Shown here piece after piece: positions 1-7,732 of a stretch of DNA of 19,329 nucleotides; position 1 is the first letter of the stretch, and each line of letters starts with the position of its first letter. The notes under the pieces are model-generated. The model saw nothing but the letters and a program-made list of their open reading frames with translations, ran no database searches and was not told where the DNA came from. The stretch spans positions 1 through 19,329 of the forward strand of contig JAUVWB010000002.1 in assembly GCA_030604345.1 (NCBI GenBank). Reading direction: 5' to 3'. Source of the DNA: Desulfofustis sp. (GTDB lineage Bacteria; Desulfobacterota; Desulfobulbia; Desulfobulbales; Desulfocapsaceae). The position numbers and the translations under genes were made by a program.

Positions 1-1
1 C

Positions 2-1492
2 GAACATGGCGACGGCATCGTTCGCTCCGAGTTTCATGAGCCGATGTTCGGCCCGCGGATGGTCGCCGCCTTTGCCGAGGTCAAGCGCTGTTTTGACCCG
101 GATCGGCGCTTCAATCCGGGCCGGATCGTCGATCCGCCGGCCATGGATGATGCCCGGCTGTTTCGCTACGCGCCCGGCTACCGGGTCGCCGATTTTCCGA
201 CCGTCTTCGACTGGTCTTCCTGGCCCGGCGCCGCCGGCGGTTTCCAGGGCGCGGTGGAGATGTGCAACAACAACGGGGCCTGCCGCAAGATGCTGGATGG
301 CGCCATGTGCCCCTCGTATCGGGTGACGAGAAACGAGCGCGACACCACCCGCGGCCGGGCCAACACCCTGCGGCTGGCCATCTCCGGCCAACTCGGCCCT
401 GATGCCCTGGTCTCCCGGGAGATGGAAGAGACCCTGAAACTTTGTGTGTCCTGCAAGGCCTGCAAACGCGAATGCCCCACCGGCATCGACATGGCCAAGA
501 TGAAAATAGAGGTCACCGCCGCCCGTAAACAAAAAACCGGCTTTACGCTGCATGATCAGCTCATTGCCTGGATGCCTCGCTACGCGCCGCTGCTTGCCAG
601 AATGCCGTGGCTGGGCAACAGCCGCAACACGGTCCCCGCTCTGGCCCGCCTGATGGAACGCGTTGACGGGTTCACCAGTCGCCGGACGTTGCCTCGCTGG
701 CGCCGCGATATCTACCGACCGGCCGAATCCTGTGGGCCGGCTGATGGCCCTGAGGCGATCCTGTTCGGCGACACCTTCAACACCTATTTCGAGGCGGAAA
801 ACCTGCTGGCGGCGCGGCACGTGCTGCTGGCCGCCGGTTACCGGGTCTTGTCGCCGCGGGCCGCCACCGAGCCGGGACGGCCGGTCTGCTGCGGCCGCAC
901 CTTCCTCACCGTCGGCAAGATCAAGCAGGCCCGCCACGAGGCGAGCCGGTTGCTGGACACCTACTACCCCTATGCCGAGCGCGGCGTACCGATCGTCGGA
1001 CTTGAGCCCAGTTGCCTGCTCTGCCTGCGTGATGAAGTCCCCTCGTTAGTGCCGGGAGAAAAGTCGGCAACCGTTGCCCGACAGGCACTGCTCTTCGAAG
1101 AATTCTGCACCACCCGGCAGCTGCGGCTTGATCTGGCGCCGCTCAACAAACGGGCGCTGGTGCACAGCCATTGCCACCAGAAGGCCTTCCACACGGTGGG
1201 CGGCCTCGCTTCGACCCTGCAGATGATTCCCGGCCTGGAGGTTGCGTTCGTCGATTCCAGCTGCTGCGGCATGGCCGGCGTCTTCGGCTACGGCGCCGAC
1301 ACCTACGACATATCGATGCAGATGGGCGAGCTGTCGCTCTTTCCCGCTGTCCGCAAGGAGCCGGCCACCACCATCATCGTCGCCGACGGCTCGTCCTGCC
1401 GGCACCAGATCGAACACGGCACTTCCCGCCGGGCCGTCCACACCGCACGTGTCCTGCAGCAGGCCCTGGCAAAGGTCACGAAGCAAAACTGA
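2..1492 (+). CDS. FAD-linked and Fe-S 2-hydroxyacid dehydrogenase (YdiJ/D-lactate dehydrogenase type), C-terminal part
   Basis: The gene is cut by the left edge; the frame is open from base 2 and ends at TGA 1490-1492, leaving 496 residues. The first residues, EHGDGIVRSEFHEPMFG, are the end of the FAD-oxidase C-terminal (GlcD-type) domain. Two ferredoxin-like cysteine clusters follow: one around 'EMCNNNGACRK...MCPSYR' and one at 'CVSCKACKRECPTG'. After them come CCG-type motifs typical of GlpC/heterodisulfide-reductase-like subunits: 'PVCCGRTF', 'PSCLLC', 'HSHCHQKA' and 'SSCCGMAG'. This fusion of flavin domain, 4Fe-4S domain and CCG domain is known from D-2-hydroxyglutarate dehydrogenase YdiJ and D-lactate dehydrogenases. 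Such enzymes oxidise a 2-hydroxyacid and pass electrons through the Fe-S clusters. The exact substrate cannot be read here. No partner gene lies downstream, so the gene probably ends its own transcript. Confidence 0.88.
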   Translation, partial: EHGDGIVRSEFHEPMFGPRMVAAFAEVKRCFDPDRRFNPGRIVDPPAMDDARLFRYAPGYRVADFPTVFDWSSWPGAAGGFQGAVEMCNNNGACRKMLDGAMCPSYRVTRNERDTTRGRANTLRLAISGQLGPDALVSREMEETLKLCVSCKACKRECPTGIDMAKMKIEVTAARKQKTGFTLHDQLIAWMPRYAPLLARMPWLGNSRNTVPALARLMERVDGFTSRRTLPRWRRDIYRPAESCGPADGPEAILFGDTFNTYFEAENLLAARHVLLAAGYRVLSPRAATEPGRPVCCGRTFLTVGKIKQARHEASRLLDTYYPYAERGVPIVGLEPSCLLCLRDEVPSLVPGEKSATVARQALLFEEFCTTRQLRLDLAPLNKRALVHSHCHQKAFHTVGGLASTLQMIPGLEVAFVDSSCCGMAGVFGYGADTYDISMQMGELSLFPAVRKEPATTIIVADGSSCRHQIEHGTSRRAVHTARVLQQALAKVTKQN

Positions 1493-1512
1493 GAGGATGC
1501 AGATATCAGGTG

Positions 1513-1620
1513 ATGAGAGCAGCGACTGCACAGGATTTCGAAACGTTAACGGCAATCTCCTTTGCTGTTCACCAAGCATTGCTAAGAAGAGGATGTCAAC
1601 TGAAGAAGATCACCGAATGA
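1513..1620 (+). pseudogene. Probable N-terminal remnant of a GNAT-family acetyltransferase
   Basis: A 35-codon reading frame starts ATG at 1513, 20 bp after the dehydrogenase stop, and ends at TGA 1618-1620. Its first residues, MRAATAQDFETLTAISFA, match the usual opening of GNAT N-acetyltransferases (beta-1 followed by 'A..D...L..I'). The normal length is about 150 residues, and the rest of the acetyl-CoA fold, including the Q/RxxGxG/A loop, is not visible in any frame downstream. I read it as a truncated or decayed gene. It could instead be a chance match in a short frame. Confidence 0.4.
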
Positions 1621-1866
1621 AATCCACGAGCAAACTTGTCGTAAAGGGCTATTCGCCTCAATCCGAAATCAGGGAAGGATCTGTTGACACATACACTCGT
1701 GGCTTGTGCCTAACAGCTAGATGAATATTTGATCCTGGCCGTTTCATGGTGCATCAATTGACATAGTACTACAAAGTGGTTATTCGTAACAGGGTTGGGC
1801 GTCGGATGGTTTGTCTGAGTCCGTGTCTCCACGACAACCTCATTGCCTCTATCGAGGAGGAATGCC
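1621..1866 (+). promoter_or_regulatory. Non-coding leader with candidate sigma-70 promoter for the DsrE-like gene
   Basis: No convincing gene is seen here. A TTGACA box at 1758-1763 is followed after 16 bp by TTATTC (1780-1785), which is preceded by TG plus one base (an extended -10 form). This would place transcription start near 1792, about 75 nt ahead of the DsrE-like start codon. A second TTGACA at 1684-1689 has no good -10 at normal spacing. It lies in an imperfect dyad (CTGTT 1681-1685 / AACAG 1712-1716). A strong ribosome binding site, GAGGAGG at 1854-1860, sits six bases before ATG 1867. Confidence 0.4.
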
Positions 1867-2376
1867 ATGAAAAAAATTGCCAGATCTCTTATGAAACCGA
1901 TTCCTGCCGTTCTTGTAGGTCTTATGCTGGTCTCAGCTACGCCCTCGGTGTCCGAGGAGTATGCTGCCTTGCAAGGTGTAAGCAGGGTGCAGGCTGTATT
2001 CGACGTGACTCTCAGTTCGGCACAGGCTGCTCCTGTTGTTTTTTGGGCCGTCCGGAACGTGTATGAAGAACAAAATGTTCGGGGATTGGCCGAGCCGCCG
2101 CGTATTGCTGTCGTCTTCCATGGTCCTGCGGTCAAGCTTATTTCTTCCGATAGGGAAGGTTACTCGGATGAAGAGAGCAAGGCGCTTGATGAATTTGCAG
2201 ACATGATCCGGCAGATGAAGCATGATGGCGTCACGTTTGAAGTTTGTCTCTATGCGGTAAAGGTGCTTGGGGTTGATCCTGCCACCATTCTTCCTGAAAT
2301 AGATCAGGTAGGTAATGGGTTTATCTCTGTGGTCGGCTATCAGGCTCAAGGATACGCAGTGGTTGGCCTCCAGTAA
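1867..2376 (+). CDS. Secreted DsrE/DsrF-like family protein
   Basis: This 169-residue protein starts at ATG 1867, chosen for the GAGGAGG site six bases upstream; an earlier in-frame ATG at 1843 has no such site. Residues 1-29 form a signal peptide (basic start, hydrophobic 11-24, small residues before EEY), so the mature protein should be periplasmic. The body has the DsrE-type alpha/beta pattern: 'IAVVFHGPAVKLIS' (80-93), then a single cysteine C127 in 'FEVCLYAVKVLGV', then a 'GFISVVGYQAQGYAVV' tail. In DsrE/F and TusD relatives a cysteine at this place carries persulfide sulfur, but many secreted DsrE-like proteins have no known reaction. No partner genes flank it. Base composition is clearly less GC-rich than the genes to the left, which could mean transfer. 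Confidence 0.72.
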   Translation: MKKIARSLMKPIPAVLVGLMLVSATPSVSEEYAALQGVSRVQAVFDVTLSSAQAAPVVFWAVRNVYEEQNVRGLAEPPRIAVVFHGPAVKLISSDREGYSDEESKALDEFADMIRQMKHDGVTFEVCLYAVKVLGVDPATILPEIDQVGNGFISVVGYQAQGYAVVGLQ

Positions 2377-2562
2377 TACGAGGTTTTCTTTCTGTGAGGT
2401 CGGGCGGAGGTGAAAACCTGTTCACTGAGATGGCCGAGATTTCTGCCCTCTCAGTGACTGGTCGGCAATAATGATGCTGTTTGGTACGGCAGCGGCTAGC
2501 AGCGAGTTTTTCTCCAGGAATGGCTGTTGTCAAGACGTTCACGTCTCAAAGAACCGATGAGA
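2377..2562. repeat. Convergent intergenic region with a perfect 9-bp inverted repeat
   Basis: Between two convergent stops lies TCACTGAGA (2422-2430) paired with TCTCAGTGA (2449-2457), with an 18-nt loop. There is no T-run after either arm, so it is not a classic intrinsic terminator, although its place between convergent genes suggests a transcription end. No gene is seen in this stretch. Confidence 0.5.
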
Positions 2563-3480
2563 TCATGAACAGCGGGGACGCTTTAATTGTTTAAGTAGCC
2601 TGAGAATAGCCAACTCCTTGGCTTTCGCCTCGATATCGACGGTCATCTCTCGGCACAACCAACTTTCGGGTAAGTCTGCTGGATCGATATAGTCGGCATG
2701 CGGCTTGGGATCAGCGCCGGTCCACCCGTCTTTCGGCGACGACAGGTGACAGAACTGCTCTCGGCCGGCCCTTATCCAGGTTTCTCCAGCTCGTTCAGTC
2801 GCCGCTTCCACGGACAGGGTGTCGGGGTTACAGCGGTGATGGTGGACATCATAGACCAGCGGTATGGCCAGCGCGTCGCAGAGCGGCAAAAGGTCGCTCA
2901 CCGTATAACTGGTGTCGTCGTTTTCCAGCGTCAGACGCTCTCGGAGCGGTTCCGGCAGCCCCTCGAAGATACGGCTGAATCGCTGCAAAGCCCCGGCCTT
3001 GTCACCGTAGACACCTCCCACGTGAATGTTGATCACGTCGGCCCCGACCATTTCTGCAAGAAAACCCTGATACGCCAGTTCGCGAATAGAGTTGGCGACG
3101 ACCTGCGGGTTCGGCGACGCCAACACGACAAACTGATCCGGGTGAAAACTGAGTCGGATGTCGTGTTGCCTGGCGTAGCGGCGGGTCTGTGCGAGGCGAG
3201 TGACAATTTCGTCATTTTGAGCAAGGTCCTCCAAGGCATACCCCACATCCGGATGGGTCATGCGGGGGAACAGCGGCGACATGATGCGGAACGCTCCGAT
3301 GCCAAGGCGGTGAACCGTCTGTACTGCCTGTAACAGATTTTCGGCATTGTTCAGGCAGATCTCCGAGAGTCGCCGCAATTGTTCGGTACGATCAAACCTG
3401 CCCAACACCGTAGCGGTGGTGGTGCGGAAAGAGATCGCTTCTTGCTTGAACAGGCAACACAGACCAAGACGCAGGTTCAT
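2563..3480 (-). CDS. uvsE: UV-damage endonuclease (UVDE/UvsE family)
   Basis: This 305-residue protein has the usual length of the bacterial UVDE family. The family folds as a TIM barrel and nicks DNA 5' of UV photoproducts in an excision pathway separate from UvrABC. The opening MNLRLGLCCLF and 'GIGAFRIMSPLFPRMTHP' (60-77) are family-typical. Metal-site residues appear in the expected order: H113 (SFHPDQF), H153 (NIHVGG), E186 (LTLEND), D211 and H214 (YDVHHH), H245 (CHLSSP), H261 (PHADYI) and E284 (DIEAKAKE). The Lys normally two residues before H245 is replaced by Phe243 (QFCHLSSP). ATG at 3480 has no close ribosome binding site. A GAGGAGG lies about 35 nt upstream, but an in-frame TAA just before that site and no alternative start codon leave ATG 3480 as the only choice. 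It stands alone. Confidence 0.9.
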   Translation of the reverse strand: MNLRLGLCCLFKQEAISFRTTTATVLGRFDRTEQLRRLSEICLNNAENLLQAVQTVHRLGIGAFRIMSPLFPRMTHPDVGYALEDLAQNDEIVTRLAQTRRYARQHDIRLSFHPDQFVVLASPNPQVVANSIRELAYQGFLAEMVGADVINIHVGGVYGDKAGALQRFSRIFEGLPEPLRERLTLENDDTSYTVSDLLPLCDALAIPLVYDVHHHRCNPDTLSVEAATERAGETWIRAGREQFCHLSSPKDGWTGADPKPHADYIDPADLPESWLCREMTVDIEAKAKELAILRLLKQLKRPRCS

Positions 3481-4079
3481 GACGTAGATGGGATCACGCC
3501 GGTAAAACCAGCTTCCTCCTCTTTAATCGCTCAGCTTTTACACAACGGATTCCATGGTGAGAAACCCTCAAGCCTCGGATTCATTCCGTTCAGACAGGAA
3601 TATTTGTAACAAAGTAGGAATGATTATTAAATTAGGCCAGTTTTTTTGACAAGTGAAAGTATGTATCAGATTATCGGGAAAGAAACGGGATTTAAGAGAA
3701 GGTCGTTGTGCAGCCTGCAGGGCGGCCGCCCCGTTCTTCCAGTTGAAACTGTCAACATGGTTTGTTCTGAGAAAAACCTTGTTTGGCTGACATGATAGAC
3801 GTTGGTACGTCTCGTTCGATTAACCCCAGCAGCATGGCATGATGCATCGCACAGATTGTCCTCTTTGCAAAGAAGGTAATACCGATCGATTGCCGCTGAT
3901 TGATAGACTGTGAGGACCGTGTCAGATGGTAGAGTTGCAGAGAATATATATCCCTATGGTATTGCATTTTATAATTGAGATTTCCTATTTGACAGATCCT
4001 TTCTTTCGATAGTAGGTTGCCCGGAGAGGTGTTTGCATGTCAAGCAACGACACGTGGAAAAGATCTTGAGGAAATTTAC
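3481..4079. other. Gene-poor 600-bp intergenic region with a candidate promoter
   Basis: I see no recognisable protein or structural RNA gene. A TTGACA at 3646-3651 with GATTAT at 3669-3674 (17-bp spacing) makes a good plus-strand sigma-70 promoter candidate, yet the next plus-strand start codon is about 400 nt away. A GC palindrome, GGGCGGCCGCCC (3720-3731), lies downstream of it. A perfect TATAAT at 3970-3975 and a TTGACA at 3989-3994 occur near the transglutaminase gene, but neither has a partner box at proper spacing. The region is less GC-rich than its surroundings. Confidence 0.5.
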
Positions 4080-5096
4080 ATGAAAAAGGTTGTCTCGATC
4101 GCGCTTGCCATCGTTCTGCTCCTCATCGGCTCATTGACCTGTGGGGCAGAGCACCGATCTGGCGTCGTTACCCTGACGGTTGATCTTTCTCACCAGCCGA
4201 ACGAAAAGGAAACCAGATTGTGGATCCCTTACCCGGTGTCAGATGGCCGTCAGACCATTTCGGATATCAGCACGGCAGGGAACTTTGCCACATCTGGTGT
4301 CTACACCGATCGGGACAACGGGACGCCGATCCTTTATGCCGAGTGGCCGAAGGGCGCCGATAGCCGGACGTTGGTCTTGTCTTTTACGGTGGAGCGCCAG
4401 GAGATCCGTCAAACGGGTTTGCCAAGTGTCGAGCCGGCCTGGAACCCATCCGATTATGCTCAATACCTGAAATCGACCAGCCTCGGACCTGTTGATGGAG
4501 AAGTGAAAAAACTGGCAGATGCGCTTGTCGTCGGCAAAAAGACGGTTCTGGAAAAGGCTCGGGCTCTGTATGATTGGACGGTTGATACCATGTATCGGGA
4601 TCCCGAGACAATAGGCTGTGGGACAGGCGATGTCTGTCTGTTGCTGAAAAAACCCGGCGGAAAATGTACCGATATCTCCTCGGTCTTTATCGCGTTGTGT
4701 CGTGCTGCTGGGATTCCGGCGCGCGAGTTGTTCAGTGTTCGTCTCGGTAAAAAGGATCAAGAAGATATCACCACCTGGCAGCATTGTTGGGCTGAGTTCT
4801 TTCTGCCCGGCTATGGGTGGGTTACCGCTGATCCGGCAGATGTCCGCAAGGCAATGCTGGTCGAAAATCTCACGTTGGAGGACGAGAAGACAAAGGCGTA
4901 TCGGGAGTTTTTCTGGGGTGGTGCCGATCCTTATCGTGTGGTCATTGCACAGGGACGGGATGTGGTGCTCAATCCTCCTCAGGCAGGCCCCCCGCTTAAC
5001 ACCTTTGGCTACCCGTACGCTGAAGTTGGCGATCAACAGGTGGACTTTTATGATCCAAAGGGATTCTCCTACACCTATACGTTTCAAGCGCTGTAA
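4080..5096 (+). CDS. Secreted transglutaminase-like domain protein
   Basis: This 338-residue protein starts at ATG 4080, supported by GAGGA at 4068-4072 seven bases upstream; an in-frame GTG/ATG region further up lacks such a site. Residues 1-23 are a signal peptide, probably cut after CGA. The transglutaminase core holds the expected catalytic triad: C196 in 'GGKCTDISSVFIALCRAAG', H235 in 'WQHCWAEF' and D251 in 'GWVTADPAD'. Ahead of it (about 25-140) is a beta-rich domain ending in conserved Trp/Pro residues, as in many bacterial exported transglutaminase-like proteins. Such proteins act as cysteine proteases or crosslinking enzymes in the envelope; the substrate is unknown. It lies 50 bp before the IscA-like gene on the same strand, so cotranscription is possible, but a functional link is not evident. 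Confidence 0.85.
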   Translation: MKKVVSIALAIVLLLIGSLTCGAEHRSGVVTLTVDLSHQPNEKETRLWIPYPVSDGRQTISDISTAGNFATSGVYTDRDNGTPILYAEWPKGADSRTLVLSFTVERQEIRQTGLPSVEPAWNPSDYAQYLKSTSLGPVDGEVKKLADALVVGKKTVLEKARALYDWTVDTMYRDPETIGCGTGDVCLLLKKPGGKCTDISSVFIALCRAAGIPARELFSVRLGKKDQEDITTWQHCWAEFFLPGYGWVTADPADVRKAMLVENLTLEDEKTKAYREFFWGGADPYRVVIAQGRDVVLNPPQAGPPLNTFGYPYAEVGDQQVDFYDPKGFSYTYTFQAL

Positions 5097-5146
5097 CGGG
5101 TGGGGCCAGTCCTGTACGATCGAAAGCATTTGCAAGGAACATGGGT

Positions 5147-5488
5147 ATGCTCAACGTAACCGCCATGGCCAATGATAAACTGGTCAATTATCTGAAAGAA
5201 AACAAGATTTCCTCAGCGATTCGGGTATCCCTGATGCAGGGAGGGTGCTCCGGCCCGGCCTTGGGGCTCTCTCTTGACGAGGAGCGACTGCAGGACGAAT
5301 CATTTCACATTGACGATTTGACTTTTGTCGTTGAGAAGAGCCTCCTTGAGCAATGTGGAGGAATCAGTGTCGATTTTATCGAGGCTGGGAGTCGCTCCGG
5401 ATTCACCATTTCTTCTGCCAACCCGCTTCCGGTGAGCAGTGGCGGGTGCAGCTCAGGATCCTGCGGGTCGAGAGGGCGCTGCCACTGA
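5147..5488 (+). CDS. IscA/HesB-like Fe-S or sulfur carrier protein
   Basis: This is a 113-residue protein. I chose ATG 5147 over ATG 5141 because AAGGA (5134-5138) lies eight bases before 5147 but only two before 5141, and relatives begin MLxVT. The core 'IRVSLMQGGCSGPALGLSLDE' carries the first A-type cysteine (C34 in this numbering), as in IscA and HesB. The two C-terminal ligands, normally in CGCG, are replaced by a Gly/Ser-rich tail, 'SSGGCSSGSCGSRGRCH', with Cys at 101, 106 and 112. An extra cysteine sits at C70 (EQCGG). A-type proteins bind 2Fe-2S or 4Fe-4S clusters and hand them to apo-proteins. The next gene is a TudS-type desulfidase that should need a 4Fe-4S cluster. The gene may serve that partner, which is inference. 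Confidence 0.82.
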   Translation: MLNVTAMANDKLVNYLKENKISSAIRVSLMQGGCSGPALGLSLDEERLQDESFHIDDLTFVVEKSLLEQCGGISVDFIEAGSRSGFTISSANPLPVSSGGCSSGSCGSRGRCH

Positions 5489-5542
5489 CCTTCGATTGGT
5501 AGCCATAGCTGAATCGGTAAGAGAGGGTAAAGGAACCTGATT

Positions 5543-6046
5543 ATGAAACGAAACAGAAAGATCGTTGTGTTGTGCCATTGCCTGCTCAACTCGAACGCCA
5601 AGGTGGCTGGTTTGGCCCAGTATGGCGGGGCCTTTGCACCGCAGGTAGAAAAATGTCTGGCATCCGGCGCCGGCATCATCCAGTTACCGTGTCCGGAAAC
5701 CACCTATCTCGGGTTGCAACGGTGGGGAATGACCAGGAACCAGTACGACACCCCTTTCTATCGCCGCCACTGCCGAAACCTGCTCGCGCCATATCTTGAC
5801 CAGATTCTCGAATACCGAGAACACGGCTACCACATCGAGGAAGTGGTCGGCGTCGATGGCAGTCCCAGCTGTGGTGTACACGTTACCTGTGAAGGCTATT
5901 GCGGCGGTCTTGTTGATGACCAGCCTTCCCCGTCAATTCAGCAGGTAGCGGGGAAAGGGGTCTTCCTTGGGGAGTTGTTCGCGATGCTCCAGGAAAACGA
6001 CATCGCTCTGCCGTTTTCCGCTATCGATGAAAACAACCCCCGGTGA
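5543..6046 (+). CDS. TudS-related (DUF523-like) putative desulfidase
   Basis: This 167-residue protein starts at ATG 5543 with AAAGGA (5529-5534) eight bases upstream. Three cysteine motifs match the DUF523/TudS family in order and spacing: C13 in 'CHCLLNSN' (the SACLLG position), C50 in 'LPCPET' (the CPE position) and C110 in 'GSPSCG'. In thiouracil desulfidase TudS these three cysteines hold a 4Fe-4S cluster whose free iron accepts sulfur from the thio-substrate. The CLLNxN variant points to a TudS-related subgroup rather than TudS itself, so the substrate is unknown. Extra cysteines at 11, 38, 77, 116 and 120 make it cysteine-rich. It sits between the IscA-like gene and the DUF169 gene, within the run that ends in an ABC importer. 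Confidence 0.8.
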   Translation: MKRNRKIVVLCHCLLNSNAKVAGLAQYGGAFAPQVEKCLASGAGIIQLPCPETTYLGLQRWGMTRNQYDTPFYRRHCRNLLAPYLDQILEYREHGYHIEEVVGVDGSPSCGVHVTCEGYCGGLVDDQPSPSIQQVAGKGVFLGELFAMLQENDIALPFSAIDENNPR

Positions 6047-6083
6047 GACGACTGGTTCAGACCGACAAGCCGCACGAGATACC

Positions 6084-6908
6084 ATGACCGGTCAGTGTTC
6101 TGAACTGTCTGCCCTGATAGCCTCGTTGCTGGCGTTGGAGCGGCACGTTGTCGGCATCACGTTCCTGGTGAACCGGGATGCGTACGACAAGGCGTCGGCT
6201 ACACCGATGCGTGCCAAGATCGCCTATTGCGTGATGGTCAAGGCCGCCATGGCCGGGAGAAGCGTGAAATTGGCCGCTCCGTTTTCCGGGTGCAACGGCG
6301 GCAGCAGGGCGCTCGGATTCACCCCTCCGACAGAGGCCTTTCTCAGCGGTCAGCTCTATGGTGGTTTCGGGTTGTACCGAGACCAGTCGATCAGCCAGCA
6401 GGTGGCTGGCGGCATGACGGTGCGCGGATCGGCCTGTTATGGAGTCCTCGCCCAGCCTCTCGAGAACTATGGCGACGACATGCTGCCCGATGTGGTGATT
6501 ATCGTTACCGATGCCAGAAATGCGATGCGTCTGGTGCAAGGCTATACCTATCATCACGGTGCTCAGCCGGTCATGAAGATGGCCGGCAATCAGGCCCTGT
6601 GCAGCGAATGCACGGCCCATCCCCTGGAACGGGACCAGATGAACGTGTCACTGCTGTGCTCGGGAACCAGGTTTCTCGCCCGCTGGAAAACCCATGAACT
6701 GGCGATCGGACTGCCATTCAGCGCCTGTGCCGCGACCGTGGACGGCCTTCTTCACACGGCCGATGCCGTCGAGCTGGATCCTGCAAAAGAGGCTATTCGG
6801 GAACGACTCCTCGACCGGGGTCTTGCCGATCCAGGCTTTCGCCTCGGGTATACCTATTACACCGATCTCGAGAAGAAAAAGAAGTTGCAGCCCCGCCAAT
6901 CGTCATGA
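6084..6908 (+). CDS. DUF169 family protein
   Basis: This is a 274-residue protein. ATG 6084 is preferred because it lies past the previous stop (6046) and gives the usual family length; ATG 6027 in the same frame would overlap the desulfidase gene. The ribosome binding site is weak. The body matches the DUF169 layout: 'AYCVMVKAAMAG' (47-58), a 'FSGCNGGSRALGF' motif (67-79), 'GSACYGVLAQPLE' (115-127), 'LPDVVIIVTDARNAMRLVQGY', a CxxC at 173-176 (ALCSEC) and 'LPFSAC' (210-215). Eight cysteines suggest possible metal or Fe-S binding, but the family has no established reaction. Its stop overlaps the ATPase start by ATGA, so the two should be translationally coupled. This links DUF169 to the importer. 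Confidence 0.85.
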   Translation: MTGQCSELSALIASLLALERHVVGITFLVNRDAYDKASATPMRAKIAYCVMVKAAMAGRSVKLAAPFSGCNGGSRALGFTPPTEAFLSGQLYGGFGLYRDQSISQQVAGGMTVRGSACYGVLAQPLENYGDDMLPDVVIIVTDARNAMRLVQGYTYHHGAQPVMKMAGNQALCSECTAHPLERDQMNVSLLCSGTRFLARWKTHELAIGLPFSACAATVDGLLHTADAVELDPAKEAIRERLLDRGLADPGFRLGYTYYTDLEKKKKLQPRQSS

Positions 6909-7732
6909 ACCAGGCCAACCCGCATTTCCTGCCCCCGGTACCTTCCGAGCTGGCGAAATTTGTCGTCAGTGGATTGCGCCATGCGTTCATCAGTGAATCA
7001 GACAGCCCGGTTTCGGTCATCGGCGATGTATCATTTTCGGTGGGGTCCTGCGAATTCGTGGCGGTAGTCGGGCCCAGCGGGTGCGGCAAGAGCACCCTGC
7101 TCAATATCATGTCGGGCCTGCTTGCCCCCCAGTCCGGCTCGGTGACCCTCGATGGCCGCCGGATAACCGGCAGTACCCCGAGAATCGGCTATATTTCCCA
7201 ATCGGACAGCCTACTCCCCTGGCGCACCACCCTGGCCAACGTCGAACTCGGCATGGAATTGCGCAAGGTGCCGAAAGCTGAGCGCCGAGACAGGGCTTTG
7301 GCCCTTATCCGTCAAGCGGATCTGGCTGGGTTTGAAAACGCCTACCCGTATCAGCTGTCGGGTGGCATGCGCAAGCGCGTCGATATCATCAAGGTCCTGG
7401 CCATGGAACCGGAGATCATCTTCATGGATGAGCCCTTTGCCTCGCTTGACGTCTTCACCCGCGAGATGCTGCAGAGTTATATCCTCTCTTTATGGCAGAC
7501 CATGCAGCGTACCGTTCTCTTCATCACTCACGATCTGACCGAGGCGATTCTGTTGTCGGACCGGGTGCTCATTCTGACGCGACGGCCGGCACGGGTCAAG
7601 GCCGAGCACCCCGTGCCTCTGCCACGGCCGAGAATCCCGGCCGAATTGCGTTTCAATCCGGCCTTCATCGAACTGCACAAGCGAATCTGGAATGACTTGC
7701 AGGACGAAGTGCAGTGCGGGGGAGCGTCATGA
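6905..7732 (+). CDS. ABC importer ATPase, NitT/TauT/SsuB type
   Basis: This 275-residue ATPase belongs with the nitrate/taurine/alkanesulfonate importer subfamily. Walker A is GPSGCGKST (56-64), the Q-loop Q99 is in 'GYISQSD', the signature is LSGGM (151-155), Walker B is 'IIFMDEPFASLD' (171-182) and the switch His is H209 ('FITHDLTEA'). The Met and Arg after LSGG (LSGGMRKRV) are typical of TauB/SsuB relatives. The N-terminus has about 20 residues more than usual before the first strand. It overlaps the DUF169 gene by ATGA upstream and the permease by ATGA downstream. It should energise uptake through the next gene's product. Confidence 0.93.
   Translation: MNQANPHFLPPVPSELAKFVVSGLRHAFISESDSPVSVIGDVSFSVGSCEFVAVVGPSGCGKSTLLNIMSGLLAPQSGSVTLDGRRITGSTPRIGYISQSDSLLPWRTTLANVELGMELRKVPKAERRDRALALIRQADLAGFENAYPYQLSGGMRKRVDIIKVLAMEPEIIFMDEPFASLDVFTREMLQSYILSLWQTMQRTVLFITHDLTEAILLSDRVLILTRRPARVKAEHPVPLPRPRIPAELRFNPAFIELHKRIWNDLQDEVQCGGAS

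Noticed and set aside
3714..3729. Adjacent CCTGCAGG and GCGGCCGC (SbfI and NotI sites), suggestive of a cloning polylinker
   Set aside because: The flanks look like ordinary genomic DNA with no vector sequence; in GC-rich DNA the palindrome GGGCGGCCGCCC can arise by chance or as a hairpin.
4239..5135. A 298-codon minus-strand frame opposite the transglutaminase gene
   Set aside because: The plus strand has a complete catalytic triad and signal peptide; the antisense frame has no recognisable motif.
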